From Mugil cephalus (Eukaryota; Chordata; Actinopteri; Mugiliformes; Mugilidae), in assembly GCF_022458985.1 (NCBI RefSeq), contig NC_061789.1, positions 10,484,357 through 10,548,356 of the forward strand: 64,000 bases of DNA. Direction: 5' to 3'. The translations under genes and the position numbers were made by a program. Each line of letters starts with the position of its first letter. Within the stretch, counting starts at the first letter, position 1. The notes under the pieces were generated by a model. It made no database searches. It was not told the origin of the DNA and saw only the letters and a program-made list of their open reading frames with translations. Of the stretch, positions 12,755 to 26,319 are shown piece after piece.

Positions 12755-13999
12755 TCAACCTCTATACGATGCTGAAAGGTTATTTATTAAATAGCTTTAA
12801 TTACTATGCTTGCCTCAAATTCTGGTTTGATTTCCTGATACCAAGTAATGATCCCGATGATTAATCATTTAAGTGAAATACAGCTCAGCAAAGAAGTGAA
12901 TGTCACTTCAGAAATGTCTCATTGCATATAAAAAAAGAGAGAGTTCCTTTTTATTAATGGTGACGCCATGCAACCACATACAACCATAGTGTTTAGCTAA
13001 CTGTCAATGACTGTACACTGTCCAGTCATTATCAACACTGTCCAGTCATTGTCAAACTATGTTCCACTGGATACTGCCCTCGCTTTTCAGATCATTCTCA
13101 TAGATTCTCAAGTTAAGAACCTAATTTCTCAAACTGCAAACACTGTATAGAAGACAGTAACCTTACATCACTCCTTATGGGTGAAAACAAAGGAGAAGTT
13201 GCTACGTTGAGTATTGTTCTTCAAACCATTTAAAAGATGAAACTGACATTTTTCTCTGCTCCCCTCAAGAGAAAGGGACTAAAAAAACAAATAAATGTAT
13301 GACTTTTGAAAAACGGGTGGACAAAGGTGATTGTTGATATATATATATATAATCATGATGATGCTAACATTAGCTAATGTCTGTAATCAGAGTTGTTAGT
13401 TATAATGAAATAAACAAAAATTGCAAAATTCATGTTAAAAAGTCAAAGTAGTGAATGTTGATGCTGAACTGAAAAGACAGTAGGTAACATATAGTGAAGC
13501 GTTTTATTTTTAACAAAAGGTTTAACATTGGCTAAGCTTCATGCTCTATTTATGTCATGATTAATTCAGTTAACATTGTCAAATGATTATGAATTGATGG
13601 CAGATGTCATATATTACCCAGAGATTCAATGAGGTAAGAGTAAATGTCCAGTATAACATCCATTTTTCTGTCTGTAGACTAGATGGACATACGGCCCCTG
13701 TTTTTCTATGTAACGTCAACGACATTATTTATGTGTCTTCCTGACTAACGTTAGACATTTTGCCCATTTTCCGCCTGACTGGCAGCTTAGCAACTTAACC
13801 GATTATTTTGCTGCAGTGAAAAATAAATGAACCCAAATTACAAAATGAATGAGTAATATAATTACATAATATATAATTACATAATTCTGAATTATGGCAT
13901 TGCAGTCGTCGTATATAAGGCACAGTGGTTAAATTGCAAATGTTGCGCGTTATCAACATCCATTGCGACTGCTCTTTATCCTGGATCTGCTGCTCCTAA

Positions 14000-14588
14000 A
14001 ATTAAATGTGGTCCTCATATGGGGGCATTAAGCTTTAGGTTTGTGGCAGCCTATTCTGCTTCATTTAAACCTGTTGTCCTCATAAGTGGACGCTTTAGTC
14101 TGCCACCTAGTGGCAGAAAAGTGTCAACACACTAGTAGGATAACGAGCTGATTCATTCTAGAACCGATCACCAGACAAAAGTGGACAAGGTATAAAACCT
14201 CATCAAATTTAGTCACTGAAACTTGTTTATTTAAGCTTATTAACTTTTATAGTTTAATGTGACTCGTAAATTTAACAAATTATATCAATAATAACGAGCT
14301 ACAAGGCCACTAATTAGCAAGTACTCGTTTGTGGATATTTCATTTTGTGGATTTCATTGTTTGTAATCCTGTTTTTGCTCAGCAATGTTCAGGATTTGAA
14401 ATAAATAGTTTTATAATTTAATCCACACTGATGACGTTATTGTTTTATACAGTGAAATAATCTCAGTGTCCACATATGAGGACATTTTTTTGTTCAAAGA
14501 TGATGCTTAGTTTTTATACTTCCTAGGTCCTACTAATCCCAAATACCTTGGAGAGATTAAAATACCAAACTAAAGTTCAGGTCTTTAG
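14000..14588. mobile_element. Family B element
   Basis: Shares with the other copies GTCCTCATATGGGG, ATTCTGCTTCATTTAAACCT, GATGATGCTTAGTTTTTATA and CCTACTAATCCCAAATA. Its left end has decayed. Confidence 0.65.
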
Positions 14589-16204
14589 TTGCCTTAACAG
14601 CCAAATTACGGCCATCTAGTGGATACTGGTGGTGTTGCTGCCTCAGTCGAACGGCCAAAAACAGTTCAGACATTTGGCGGGAGAAACCAATACGAGTAGT
14701 GAATCCCATACACATATCCTGGACGTATACTGGCACCGTAGTTGTTGGGACCCATATTAAACTTGCATCTCCTTGCATTTCTTTGTTTAGTGGAACTAAT
14801 GTGTTTGACCCGAGGCGCGTTGAGCGTCTTTCCGAAGTGCTTGAATAATGCTGACATCTCCAAATCCAGCACAAAGGGAGCGGAAAGGGTTAAGGCGACC
14901 AGGCAGTCTTCACTTTAATCTTCATAATGGCAGCTAAAGAGGACTAATGATACCTTCTCTCTCCTCCTCCCGTGCCTCCCCTCCATCCCTTCCTCCTTCC
15001 CTATTTCCACACCTCCATCCTTAACCCGCTGACCCTGCCTTCCTTAGCGCTTGTCCAACTATCTGGCTTTTCCTCCTTTACCCATCCATCCCTTCCCTCG
15101 CGCTCTCTCTTGCGATGCTCCATCACTCCGTTCTTCCCTCCAAGCCTCAGTCTCTCATTGTTCCATCTTCCCATTTGCATCCCTTCATCCCGTCTCCCCT
15201 CGGACACAGCCAGGCATTACCACGGTGACAAATGAACCATCCCGTGGCACAGTGTGTGTGTGTGTGTGTGTGTGCATTTCTAGAATAGCATGAACATGTG
15301 TGCGTCTCATTTGTTTGTGTATCTTTACCTTTCTTGGCATGTGTTTCCATAAGATATGCAGGTATCGGAGCGTGTGCACTCATTACCGTTAAACATTTCA
15401 GACCTGTCTACCTTTTGAGGACACAATTAGATTTTGGTATGAAGATGCGGTTTAAGTTTAAGTTTGGTTTTATCCAATAATTGAACGGAAGTCAATGCAA
15501 CGTCCTTTAAAGTGATGAAAACACTACTGTGTGTGTGTGTGCGTGTGTGTATGAGGGCTGTAGCTCTGTGACAATGACTGATAGCCCATCGTGGTAAACG
15601 ATGCAGAACTTCCTTTAATAGGAGCTACAAGAGGTGGTTAAAACTCCTGCCTAATGGAGAAATATGACACAGAGGGAGGCTAAGAGGGGTTGAGGAAGAT
15701 GGGGGTGTAGATGGAGAGAAGGAGAGAGGGGGGGGGGGGGCAGAGAGTGGCAGCGTGAAAGAAATGATACGGGGAGGCTATGGAAAGAGTGAGATCAGAA
15801 GAGGAGGGAGGACACAGAAACAGAGGAGAAAGAAAGGGAGAAGCGACATCACGGAGTGGAGCCAAAGTTTTTGCCGAAAGTTCAAATCGGGCAAAAGATT
15901 AAAGGACACGCTGAAACAAGACCATGACAGTGAAGCTTAGCGTGTTTAGCATTTTAGTTTGACGTGATAGCATGCAAAGCTGGCTAATTAGAGCTGACCT
16001 AGAAGACAGATTCATGCTTCTGCTTTGTATCTACGCCATAACCTCTCCTGTTGTTAGCATTTATACTTGTCTACTAGTGTGACTGCATGTTATGTGATTA
16101 TGCAACTAGAACTATATATATATGGCGTTACCACATATATATATATATATATATATATCCCCTGCATTTAAATAAAATTTATTTTTTTATTTAAATAAAA
16201 ATTA

Positions 16205-16515
16205 AATACATCCCCTGCATCCTGCTGGGGGTGGCTGCTGCCATCAAGGAGTGTCACTGCTGTGGGGTGTGGGTGTCTGGTCTGGTCTAGGTGTGTGGTA
16301 CATGTCTAAGTAACATCCACTCCGACACCAGGTCCAAAAGTTCCCCAGCAGAACACTGAATTGTCACAAGATGGTCAATGGTATTTACTTCTCCTGTCAG
16401 TGGTCATAATGTTGTGGTGGAGCTGGAGCTGATAAATGTTCAACAACAGTGACTAGTACTGAAATGAATGCAACACAGAAAATAAGGCATACCCGATCAG
16501 CCACAACATTAAAAC
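16205..16515. mobile_element. Tc1-like derivative (family C), broken
   Basis: Holds CATCCTGCTGG, GTGGTACATGTCTAAGTAAC, CCCCAGCAGAACAC and the end CAGTGGTCATAATGTTGTGG. A second end-like piece (CCGATCAGCCACAACATT) lies about 90 bases further on. Confidence 0.7.
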
Positions 16516-18810
16516 CAGAAACCAAATGGACTGGACAGCTGACTGTAGCAGTCTGCTTTGTACTTTTTAATTTAATTCATTCATTGCGGGTAGGTTTATA
16601 CGAGCATACAGGAGAGCTGTAGAGGTTTGCACTGGCTGGTTTATTTCAGCCAAGCTTGCATCTTGTGTAGACGCTCAGAGGAAGAGGTGTGTGCAGCCTC
16701 TCAAGTGAAACTGTGTGTGTGCATGTTGATGGATAGCCCTCATCACTGTCCCCCTCCCGTAGCTTCGGTAACAAGGGAAGGGATGGACGACCAAATTCAG
16801 AAAGAAGGCAGCGTAATACGAAAGGTGGAGACCGATGCTGAACTCTACAGTGACCACATACTGAGAGTGAGTGAACAACAACAAAATACTGTTCAAATAC
16901 TGAGTGGCAAGGTTTCTGCTTCTGTTAAAGTCAGAATTCTGGATGGTGATATAAGCCTGATAAGCCTATCCTACAGTCAGTGTCTGTGTGTCACAAGTCC
17001 TGGAAGGCTGTTCAGAAGGTGACGTAGATGCACTTCATGAAAGCCACCACAAGATGGCAATGTTTGTCCAAACACATGTGCATCCAAACAGCACGGACAA
17101 CACACAGCGGAGTAAAGCTCAGGTGCTTGTCAGGTGTGTCTAACTGTGATTTCCAGCACTCTATAGAAAGTGTTGTTAAATACTGAATACAGTCTCCAGT
17201 CTGCCCTGAATTCACTCCCTCACTTGTCCATCAAATCAGACAATAGCACGTATCCAAAGATGACTTTTAATTCAATGCATGCCTTTCTATTCCTTTCAAA
17301 TATTTTTTAAATAAGCTTAGTATCCACGATTTGCAGTTTTCATTCCAATATTTTTCTTTCTTTTCTTGTCCTGAATCTTAATTCTTCACTGAGTGCTATT
17401 TCCGAGCGTCACCACTGGGTGGTACTGTTGTCTAATTTGTACATCACACTTTTTTCTAATGATTTTCCCTTTACATTTTGCAACATTTGCGTCACAATAT
17501 CGAAACATGCAAGAAGCAAAACGTATGGTTTAGCATTTTTTACAAAATTCATACCATTTATCTGATGTGCCTGTTAATTTATCTTTCATACATTTTATTC
17601 CTACACTCACATTCACATCTAAGATATACAGAAAGTTTTAAAAGCATGTAACTGATCATGCAAAACTATTTGAGCTTCTCTCAGTCAATCCCTAATCAAT
17701 TACTACGAAATGGCTCTAAGTTGGTGAAGGTTTTCTTTGCTCTTAGCGTAGCATCTTCTTCCTTCTTCTCGTCCTCATCCATTAAAGCTGTCATTCAATC
17801 TGCTGAAGTCAGGTTTATTTGAATAGATTTGACTACTGCGTGCAGTTTCATTAGTGATGGCGGCCTCCTGACTGACACTGATACCGTGATACCCTCAGGT
17901 CTTGTATTTTAATATGTCACAGGTTCAGAATATTTCTTCTACTGCTAAACCCGGTGCTTAAAAGATGACAGGTTTACTCAATCTTACATACAGTGCGTTC
18001 AGCTCACTGTTCTTAATAGTGATGCTTTCACTGCCATCAGATCTTATCAGCGATTGTCTGCTTCTTTATTGTGTGTCCATCTGTGAATCTTACACTGTTC
18101 CACCGCTGGGACACTTATTTTAATACAGGAAATCATGCCTGTTCTCTCCCATGAAACACAGTCCAGGGGCCAACACAATGACCTGGATAAAGAGATGAGG
18201 ATGTATAGATTAGGATCACAGTGCCTCTATTGTTCCTGATTTGCATGAGGCGCCACTGACAGAAAGGGACGGGTTTTTCTATCAGCCTGTTCATCAGCTT
18301 CACCTCCAGTGGAGAATCAGTGTGAGCAGAAAACACTGGTTTAACAGACCAGTCCGCTGGTTTAGATTTTTACGAATTATTTTTTTACGTTTTTCTCCGA
18401 CATGTATAAACATTCAATCTGACTTTAACTGGACAAAAGTTTAACCAGGGGGCGTCCGACAATTTGTAACAATCGCAGAGGTCATCTATGATCCTAATCC
18501 CATGCGAATCGCCCATGTCCGTGATTTGTAAAGTAAAAATTACACCCACCTGCCTGCCTACCTCGGTGGAGCTTCACGTGTAAATAAAACGGCTGTGAGC
18601 TGCTTGAATTAATTAATCTACTCTGGGAGGTGCTCTGTCTGTTTTTGCCTTAATACTCTCAATGTTTTGAAGCTGTTATTCACTAAGTAAACAAAAAGAC
18701 ACCAAGACTTATGGCAAACTGTAATCTATAGAAATTATTTTTTACAGTGTTCTGATTTTATATGAAATGATTCATTGTGGAAATAACTGGGACATTATTC
18801 AGTTGTGACA

Positions 18811-18936
18811 TACACCGATCAACCACATCATTATGACCACTGACAGGAGAAGTAAATCTCTGATGAGTCACAACTGTTTTGGATGCACACAGAAGACTTT
18901 AAGAACATGGTCATAATGTTATGCCTGATCGGTGTA
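18811..18936. mobile_element. 126-bp Tc1-derived mini-element (family C)
   Basis: Begins TACACCGATCAACCACATCA and ends in the complement of TACACCGATCAGGCATAACA. The inverted repeats are about 28 bases and TA lies at both borders. Only about 65 bases remain between them. Confidence 0.85.
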
Positions 18937-20202
18937 TTTTCTGTTGTGTGCCTGTCTACTTGGAGTGCATCTTGAATAATGCTCTAGTTCTGGTTGGGTA
19001 TTTCACTACCAGTGGAAGGAATAACTTGTTGTTCTATAGATTGTCCATAATGTACAACATGTAGCTCCAGATAACCAGTGGCACCTACACCTACTCAAGT
19101 AATACTTTTAAGCGAGGGTTTTCACTTGTGATGCTTTATTCTTGCATTGCGGCCTTTACTTTATTAAGTCCGAGCATGTGAATGCTCCCTCTACCACAGG
19201 ATGGGGCAACATATTTGTGTAGTCATGCATTAATGTGTTTCACTTTTCAGACATTCTCCCTGCAACATGGAGAACCAGAGCCTCAGGAGCTACCATGCTG
19301 AGCCAACAGTATGCAGGGTTTGCATGTCAGGTGATGCCCGTCCCTCCTATGTAGTCCACTAGTCCACATTTTTTTTTTTTTTTTTTTTTTACCATCCATA
19401 TTTCATGATTAACAGTCTTTGATGAAAGAGGGCAGGGTTCAGCTTTGTTCAGGAAAGGTGTGCATATCAAACCAGTTTCTTGTTTGTTCTGGGAAATCAC
19501 TCCATGTGTTGCTCTTGTCTGTGTTACGTTGGAGAAACGAAGCCGGAAAGGTAAATGTCAGAAGTCCGGCTTTGAGGTTGCTTGTGGTTCCACATTCAAA
19601 GAAAGCAGTATTTACATGGGTTTTGTAAAGAGAGCCTTAAATAACACAACTGCATAACGTTTCTCTCTTTGTGTGTTTTTTTTTTTTTTTTTTTTTTATG
19701 CCAGTGAGTAAGAACAAGCCCAGCAATAAAGATAACTGGGAAATGGTGTAAACACATACGAGATTTGAGGATACACAAAGGTTTACACGTGTAATCTTTA
19801 TGCGTTGCATACGGAGGACCATAACTTGTTACTTATTAACTTATGTCCTACTTCCTGAAGCAGTCGCAGCAGATATGAATACACACAGTTCACAGGGCAG
19901 TTTATTCAGAGGCACTGTCATTCATTTACAGCTGGAAAATCCCATATGGAATACATTTGGCAAAACATGATCACTGAAGAATGATATGACATAACTGGGA
20001 GGTTTAAGTGTGGGGCTTTTTTTTTTTTATAATAATACATTTTCTGCTAAACCTTTGTTCAGTAGTAGAACATTAAGTGTTTCGTACGAGTAAAAAGCTT
20101 AATGTTCGTCTGGTTTTCAGTCACATGTAGTGATTTTCTTTCCAATCCGATAATGAGTAAAATTCAGGCTGGTATCACTTTGTGCAAATACACCACAATG
20201 GA

Positions 20203-20790
20203 TAGGTCTTCAACGGGGGATCAGTGACCCCTAGGGGGACCGCGGTGGTACTGCAGCGTACTGCAAAATTGTTGGTTGATTAAGCATTTTTTATATATTT
20301 TCTTTATTCCCCCCTACACATTTTTTCCCATCACAAATTTAAATTTCTTTAAATACACATTAACATGAATTCAGTGAAATCCCAAATGCATGCTGCAGTA
20401 TCAGCAGATAAGAAGCTAACTGTGTAGCCAACAGTTAGCTTCTCAGACTGAAATGACTTGGCAATTCATTGTCCTGACTACTTTTAGCTATGTTTAAACT
20501 TAAAACTTGAATCTGTCAGTTAGTTTCTTTATCTGTCAATACAGCAGTTATGTATGTTTAGGTTTACAGCAGTTACACAGCCATTTTACTGTTTCACATT
20601 AATATTTGAACCTCTGCATTACTTGAATAGTTTAATATCGAATGCAAAATTATAATAATAATAATAATAATAATAACGCATATTTATAAATAGCACTAAG
20701 CCGAGTTTAATATAGAACACATATAGAAGGTAGGGGGTCCCTACGTAACTTTTTCAACACTTTGGGGGTCCTTGGCCTGAAAAATATAGA
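20203..20790. mobile_element. Family A element, forward orientation
   Basis: Begins TAGGTCTTCAACGGGGGATC and ends in TTGGGGGTCCTTGGCCTGAA. At about 590 bases it is the longest copy. It carries extra internal sequence (about 20350-20600) and a TAA microsatellite (20651-20676). Confidence 0.75.
20651..20676 (+). repeat. TAA microsatellite
   Basis: About eight units inside a family A element. Confidence 0.95.
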
Positions 20791-21000
20791 AAACAACCAA
20801 ACTCTTACCAAGGACGAGGTTCAAGATGAATTTTAGTTCATTAGGATTCACACAAGTAAAAGACACTACCAAATTCTGAGATCCAGACCTGACCCAAAGT
20901 TATAATGTTAAAGACCATTAGCTTGTGAGACCAAGCAAGAGGTTAGCCACAAGAGGTTATCCACATGTTCTTAAATCATGTCTGCGATCAATCTCATTCT

Positions 21001-21310
21001 TCAACGTCTTTCAGGCCAAGGACCCCCAAACTGATTCAGAGATTAAGTAGGGACCCTCTGCCTACTATGTGTGTTCTATATTAAACCTAGTGCTATTTAA
21101 AAATACACATTATTATTATCATTTTGCATTAAATATTAAGCTATCCCTTGTCCTTTTACTAAAATATGTTGGATTCATGTTAACGTGTATTTAAAGAAAT
21201 TTGTGGGGGGAAATAAAAAAAAATAAAAAATTATAAAAAAATGTCTAATCAACCAATGATTCAGTGACCCCCCTGCAGTACATCTGCGGACCCCCTGTTG
21301 AAAACCTATG
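21001..21310. mobile_element. Family A element, reverse orientation
   Basis: Begins with CAGGCCAAGGACCCCCAAAC and ends with GGACCCCCTGTTGAAAACCT. It faces the copy at 20203-20790 across about 210 bases. Confidence 0.75.
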
Positions 21311-21898
21311 TTCTACAACTAAACTGCAACAACAAATCTGTTTTACGGAAAGTGTATGCTACTTATTTACAGGTTTTCTGTGAATAAGGACATAATTTGC
21401 TTAGTCGTGTCTATAGCATTAAAGCTACAGTGGGCCAGTTCAAGTGTTCATGCTCCTACGTGGCCAACACCATCGTAAAGATTTTTAAATTTTCTGCTGG
21501 TCTGTCGGCATCGCTCTCAATAACAACTGAGCCCTTTATGCACATTTTCAGTCTACATTTCTGCAGACTTTGGCCCAAAGCTACTCTTCGTGTCATGTCA
21601 AGCGCACTTTGACGTATTTATTATGACATATTTAATTATTTATCATCTTGATGAATAACGCTTTAGTGACAACATTATTACGTAACGAAAGTTTTAACCG
21701 TAAGTAGTAAATTCCTCTAAGTTTCGCTACGAGTCAAGGTTGAACACACCTTGTCATTCATTTCATTGTCGAGGTGTGTCCTAACCTTTGTCTGATGCTG
21801 TGTTTATTGCCATCGAAATAGGATATTAGTAGTAGAAATATGCTCAGTTGTAAATAGTTCGGAAACATTCAGGGTTGTTGTGTCATATACTGAAGATA

Positions 21899-22205
21899 TA
21901 CACCAGTCAGGCATAACATTATAAGTACATAACATATAAGTGTCATTGCCACCCCATGGCAATGACACCCAGCAGGATGCAGACACACACAAATCAACAG
22001 TTTAGGAACAACTAAAAAAAAAAAAAAAAAAAAAAAAAAAATGAAATACAGCACAAGGTGTTGACCTGGCCTCCAAATTCCCAAGATCCCAAACTGATCA
22101 AGCATCTGAGGGATGCACTGAAACAAGACTGATCCACACAGGCTCTTCCCTTCAGCCAGTAGGACCCAAAAGTCATCCTTACAAGCAAACCTGCTCTTCA
22201 ACCTG
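21899..22205. mobile_element. Tc1-like derivative (family C), one end
   Basis: Starts with TACACCAGTCAGGCATAACA and includes GACCTGGCCTCCAAATTCCC and CCAGCAGGATGCAGACAC. The right inverted repeat is missing or too diverged to place. A 25-base A run lies inside. Confidence 0.7.
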
Positions 22206-22679
22206 AGCCCCAGACACCCTCAGTGGAGGAAAGGCTGGGATCAGGGGTCAAGGCTAAGGTTGGTTTCACTTAGGAAGGAACACGTGCTCATCACTGCCAC
22301 TTCTGCTAAGGTCCTCATATGTATAGTAGGGCTTTTACAGTATTACTGTGTGTGTGTGTGTACCTGTTTGTGACAGTGGGCGGGGCCAACCCACTGCACC
22401 TGTAACTCGGCTCCTACCAGGAGACAGGCAGAGGAGTGAATGTGGTCAGAAGGAGGAAATGTAGAGATGTGAGGATACATGCATACAGGGGAATGGTGCT
22501 GTGACCAACAACTCGTCGTTTCGTCATTTATTTCTCATTCTCGTATCTTCAGTGCGCCTGAGTTGGAGCAGGAGAGATATTTAAATCAATAAGGTGGATT
22601 ACAGTAATCAATCAGCCTTTCCCAGTAATATATACATTGGTCTAAACCTTCCTTCTCACGCGAATACCTCTCTCTGATG

Positions 22680-22979
22680 CAACTTCACTTCCGGTCCTAG
22701 TGTAGTTTCGGATGAATAACATGCGTTATGGACTCTCCTCTGTGAAACTGGGAAACTGGGACTAAAATCTCTCAGGTGAGACTTCAGTTTCGTTTTTTTT
22801 TTTTTTTTTTTTTTGCTGAGACGGCTTATGATTAACTGGCCTCGTGAAAAGGCCCAGACCCATTTACCGTCCGTGAGAGGAGCGCAACTGAGGTGAAAGG
22901 CTCGACCCGTAAGCCCGCTGAGCTCCTGAGCCGCAGCTGGAAGGACAAAAACATCTGGCTCTGCATCTGCCTTGAACAG
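22680..22979 (+). other. Possible non-coding first exon or promoter of prr15l
   Basis: A strong donor (CAG followed by GTGAGT) starts at 22980, and a second donor-like CAG/GTGAG lies near 22773. The stretch has more CpG than its neighbours and no long open frame. It is the best upstream candidate for the exon that must splice to 26320, but no motif proves it. Confidence 0.25.
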
Positions 22980-24202
22980 GTGAGTCTAGCAGTGCGCCTA
23001 CACTTAGTGTTGTGCATGAGATGTGACAAGAACTGTGAACAATGATGTTAAAACACGAAAATTCTATTTTATCTTCTTTTTCTCTGTGTCCTGTTTCATG
23101 ATCAGTGAAAACCCACGCCATAGTAATTTAGTCCAGAGGTCCCCTGTTATTTGGACTAAAATACTTAACTGTAAATAATTAAGAACCTGCTGCACCTCAG
23201 TCGCTTCTAAAATTGTTCCTATATCAGTACGGTGTTGACAAATAACCTGCATTTTATTGTCATATCAAACTGACTATACACCTGAGGACTGATCTCCTGA
23301 GCTTCACTGAGCTGCTATTTGTATAAAAGCATTTTTCTCACAATAAAAATGAGCTGAGCCAAGCAGTGTGGCCTTAAATTACACCCACGTTCGCTCCCCT
23401 GATTTTAGAACATGCTGAAGTTTGAACTGTCACTAAATAGCGAGACGTGACCCTCCACAAATGAGCCACAATCAGCTGACTGAAGCACAGTCATCCAACG
23501 GTACCAGTCGCAGGCACCTGATTTTCATTTGGCCGCCATTCAAATAAGCAGATATTTACATCGAACGCCGTTCAGTCGGTGATGGGAAAGGCTCGGACGG
23601 CAGGGCTGTTTACATTAGAGCTGTCACGCTACGGTGTGGTTGCAGTGTAACAGTTTTAATCCTACACTACATTTCATTCTCATGTTTGCCGTGTAAGAGT
23701 CCAGTGTGGTCTAGTAGTCCTGTAAGTGCCTGGTAAAACAACCCATGAACACTACCTCCTATGTTTGATCTCTTCTCTGTCATACACACCACACACACAC
23801 ACATTGTAAACATTGTGGTCGGTAACATGGAGACAACACCCAGAGAACTGTAGCTGTAGCGACCGTGGTCAGAAACAGAAACTATGGTTTTACAGGCTGT
23901 CTATGATTTAATTATGTACAAACATTTTTTTTAATGTTTTATTTAGAGGTTTAACTGAGGGTTAAGTGATCTAGGAAAACTGTAGAGATGATTATATATG
24001 TGTATATATATATATATACACGCACACACACATATATGTGCAGAAAAGAAGAGAGCATGCATGCAAAAAAACAAAACTTGCATTTAAGGAAGTCTTTATT
24101 AGGAAGATTTAGGTTGTGCAATTTAATCTTATTTTACTGAATTGCCATACTAACATTTGCTAAGTAGCATAATAAATGTAATTAGTAAAATTGAAATCTC
24201 AA

Positions 24203-24445
24203 AAATTTGGGCAAAATCTTTGGTTGATTAGACATTTTATATATATATATTTCTTTTAATGTTCCCCCACAAATTTAAATTTCTTTAAAAACACATTAAC
24301 ATGAATCCAACATATTTTAGTAAAGGGATAAGGGGAAGCTTAATACTGAATGCAAAATGATAATAATAATATATATTTATAAATAGCACTAGCACCACTT
24401 TAATATAGAACATATATAATAGGTAGTGGGTCCCTACTTACCTGA
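24203..24445. mobile_element. Family A element, internal part
   Basis: Holds GCAAAATCTTTGGTTGATTA, CCCCCACAAATTTAAATTTC and TAGGTAGTGGGTCCCTACTT; both ends are missing. Confidence 0.7.
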
Positions 24446-25543
24446 AACCACCTGAAATTACATTTGGATTTTGAATTTCTGCACAACGAGTACCTAAATG
24501 TCCGCACGGCACATTCAAAGTTCATTCAAGCTGAGTGGCCAGGAAGTCGATACTCGCCTTGGCTTCAAAGTTGCATTGGACCTACATCAAAAAGGGACAA
24601 AGGGAGCGCCATAACAATCAGCTAGCCAAGCGTATCACATCTTCATGAATCACAGAGAGAGAGTGTGTGTGTGTGTGTGTGAGGGAAAGAAAGAGAAGAA
24701 AAGAAACAATAAAGCAATGTGGTTTAGTTTCTGTTTACTCAGCTGCTGTAAAAAAAAAAAAAAAAAAAAGCGCCTCAGGGGGTGAGAAGGCAGTAGGGAG
24801 CTGACCTGCGACCGGTTTGCATGCCAACTGGGAGAGTTAGCTGATCTGCTTAGAGCCCAAATAATGGAGCAGTTAACCACGTGCAAGTTGATATCTAAAA
24901 GGGGTCACACCTTGATTTTGCTGGGCCATTTCCTTTTCATTTTATTTCATTTTATCTGCCATATTTTCATTCAATTCAGTTTTCCCAATTTATCTGTTAC
25001 CTGTTGTTATTCATACGGTATTGTTAGCCTAATAGCATAATTGCTAGCATATTTGAATGTTTTCAGAAACAAGACAAAACACAATTCTTAGCAAGCACAT
25101 TGGTATTTTATGTTGTAACAGTAAGTCAAAAAAAAACGAAAACACGTAAGCAGTTACGCTATTAGACTTACAACATGTGTACTTTAACTTTTATTTATAA
25201 TTTTGATAACAGGCTGGTTTGAGCTGGAGCTTAGTTGCAGGTGATTGCATCAGACTTTTATTAGCATTTGTTGTATTGTGATTTATGTTCTATCGAAAGG
25301 GAAGCTACTGTAAAACAGTTCTGACTCAGACCAGTTTAAATGTAACACATTAAATCTATGCCTGTATAGTAAAATAGGAAAATAATGAATTACATTATAT
25401 TTTATTTAGAAGGAAAGGAAAGGAACATACCTGTCATTATAAATATCTACACTTAATAGTGATCCACCCAAAGGTATAAATTGATATTGCAGCCAAAACA
25501 GAAATCAAGGCATTTCCTGCAGTCTCCCCTTCCTTCTTCTAAT

Positions 25544-26089
25544 CTTACACTTCCTGAGACCCTGCGTCCCCATATGAGGACATTATGTTTGGGCATTATG
25601 TTTAAGTTTGTGGCAGCTTATTCTGCTTCATTTAAACTTTTATCCTCATAACTACATACTAGTTGGAGTAAAAACATGATAGCGGCCTTTTCAGTAGATT
25701 CATTCTGCAGCCCATCATGTATCGTACGTAAGGTACAAAACCTCATCATTTTACAGTTGAAACTTGTGTATTTATGATTAATAACCTTTGTGGTTTAACA
25801 TGACAGGCAAATTCTATCAATAGTAACAAGCTATAACTTCGCTAATTAGCAGACACTCGAATGAGTTTTATATTTTGTTAAATACTGGTGACTTGATATA
25901 ATATTTATATTAATATTATTAAATGAAATAACTCGCATGTCCACACATGAGGACATAATTTATTACAAAAATTACTTCCTGTTCAAAGAGGATGCTTAGT
26001 TTTTATAGTTCTTATGTCCCACTAATCCCAAATAAAGTGAAGAAATTAAACATGCATAGCAAACAAAGGCTCAGGTCTCAGGAGGTTAA
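25544..26089. mobile_element. Family B element
   Basis: From CTTCCTGAGACCC to GGTCTCAGGAGGTTAA, the clearest pair of inverted ends. It holds two CCATATGAGGAC-type boxes and no open frame. Confidence 0.7.
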
Positions 26090-26319
26090 ACAAAGTTGGA
26101 CAGATTTTTGAAAGCACGAGTGTGACGTCCATGTTTGTCCATCTTTTTTCATGGGTTAACCATGTTTCAGATTATGTATTTTTTGAGAGAGTGAGATCTT
26201 TCCTGCCCGAATATATAGCCATAGACAACTCTTGTTTAATCCCAACAATTTAGCAACTATTTTTGTCTGATCTGCGTTTCTTTGTTGAACCTTTTCTTAT
26301 TTATCTCTCCTCTCCCTAG

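Larger units (their letters stand above)
11164..22679. other. Intergenic DNA, no gene recognised
   Basis: Contains elements of families A, B and C listed separately, TA and GT microsatellites (16116-16158, 15252-15275), a G run (15730-15740) and T runs (19371-19390, 19677-19697). Stretches 12480-13300 and 17600-18250 show no repeats I recognise and are the best candidates for conserved non-coding DNA. No coding exon could be supported. Confidence 0.65.
22980..26319 (+). other. Putative first intron of prr15l
   Basis: Runs from the donor at 22980 to the acceptor at 26319 if the upstream exon is right. It holds a family A and a family B element, a TA/CA tract at 24001-24035 and a GT tract at 24663-24681. 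Confidence 0.3.

Noticed and set aside
14590..14602. CTCF-like CCACTAGATGGC on the - strand, and similar motifs at 10688, 28028 and 37338
   Set aside because: Partial matches, and those at 10688 and 28028 lie within transposons, so they were not treated as boundary elements.
16627..17022. 131-codon open frame on the + strand
   Set aside because: No family resemblance, no supporting splice sites and it follows a transposon relic; its length is compatible with chance.
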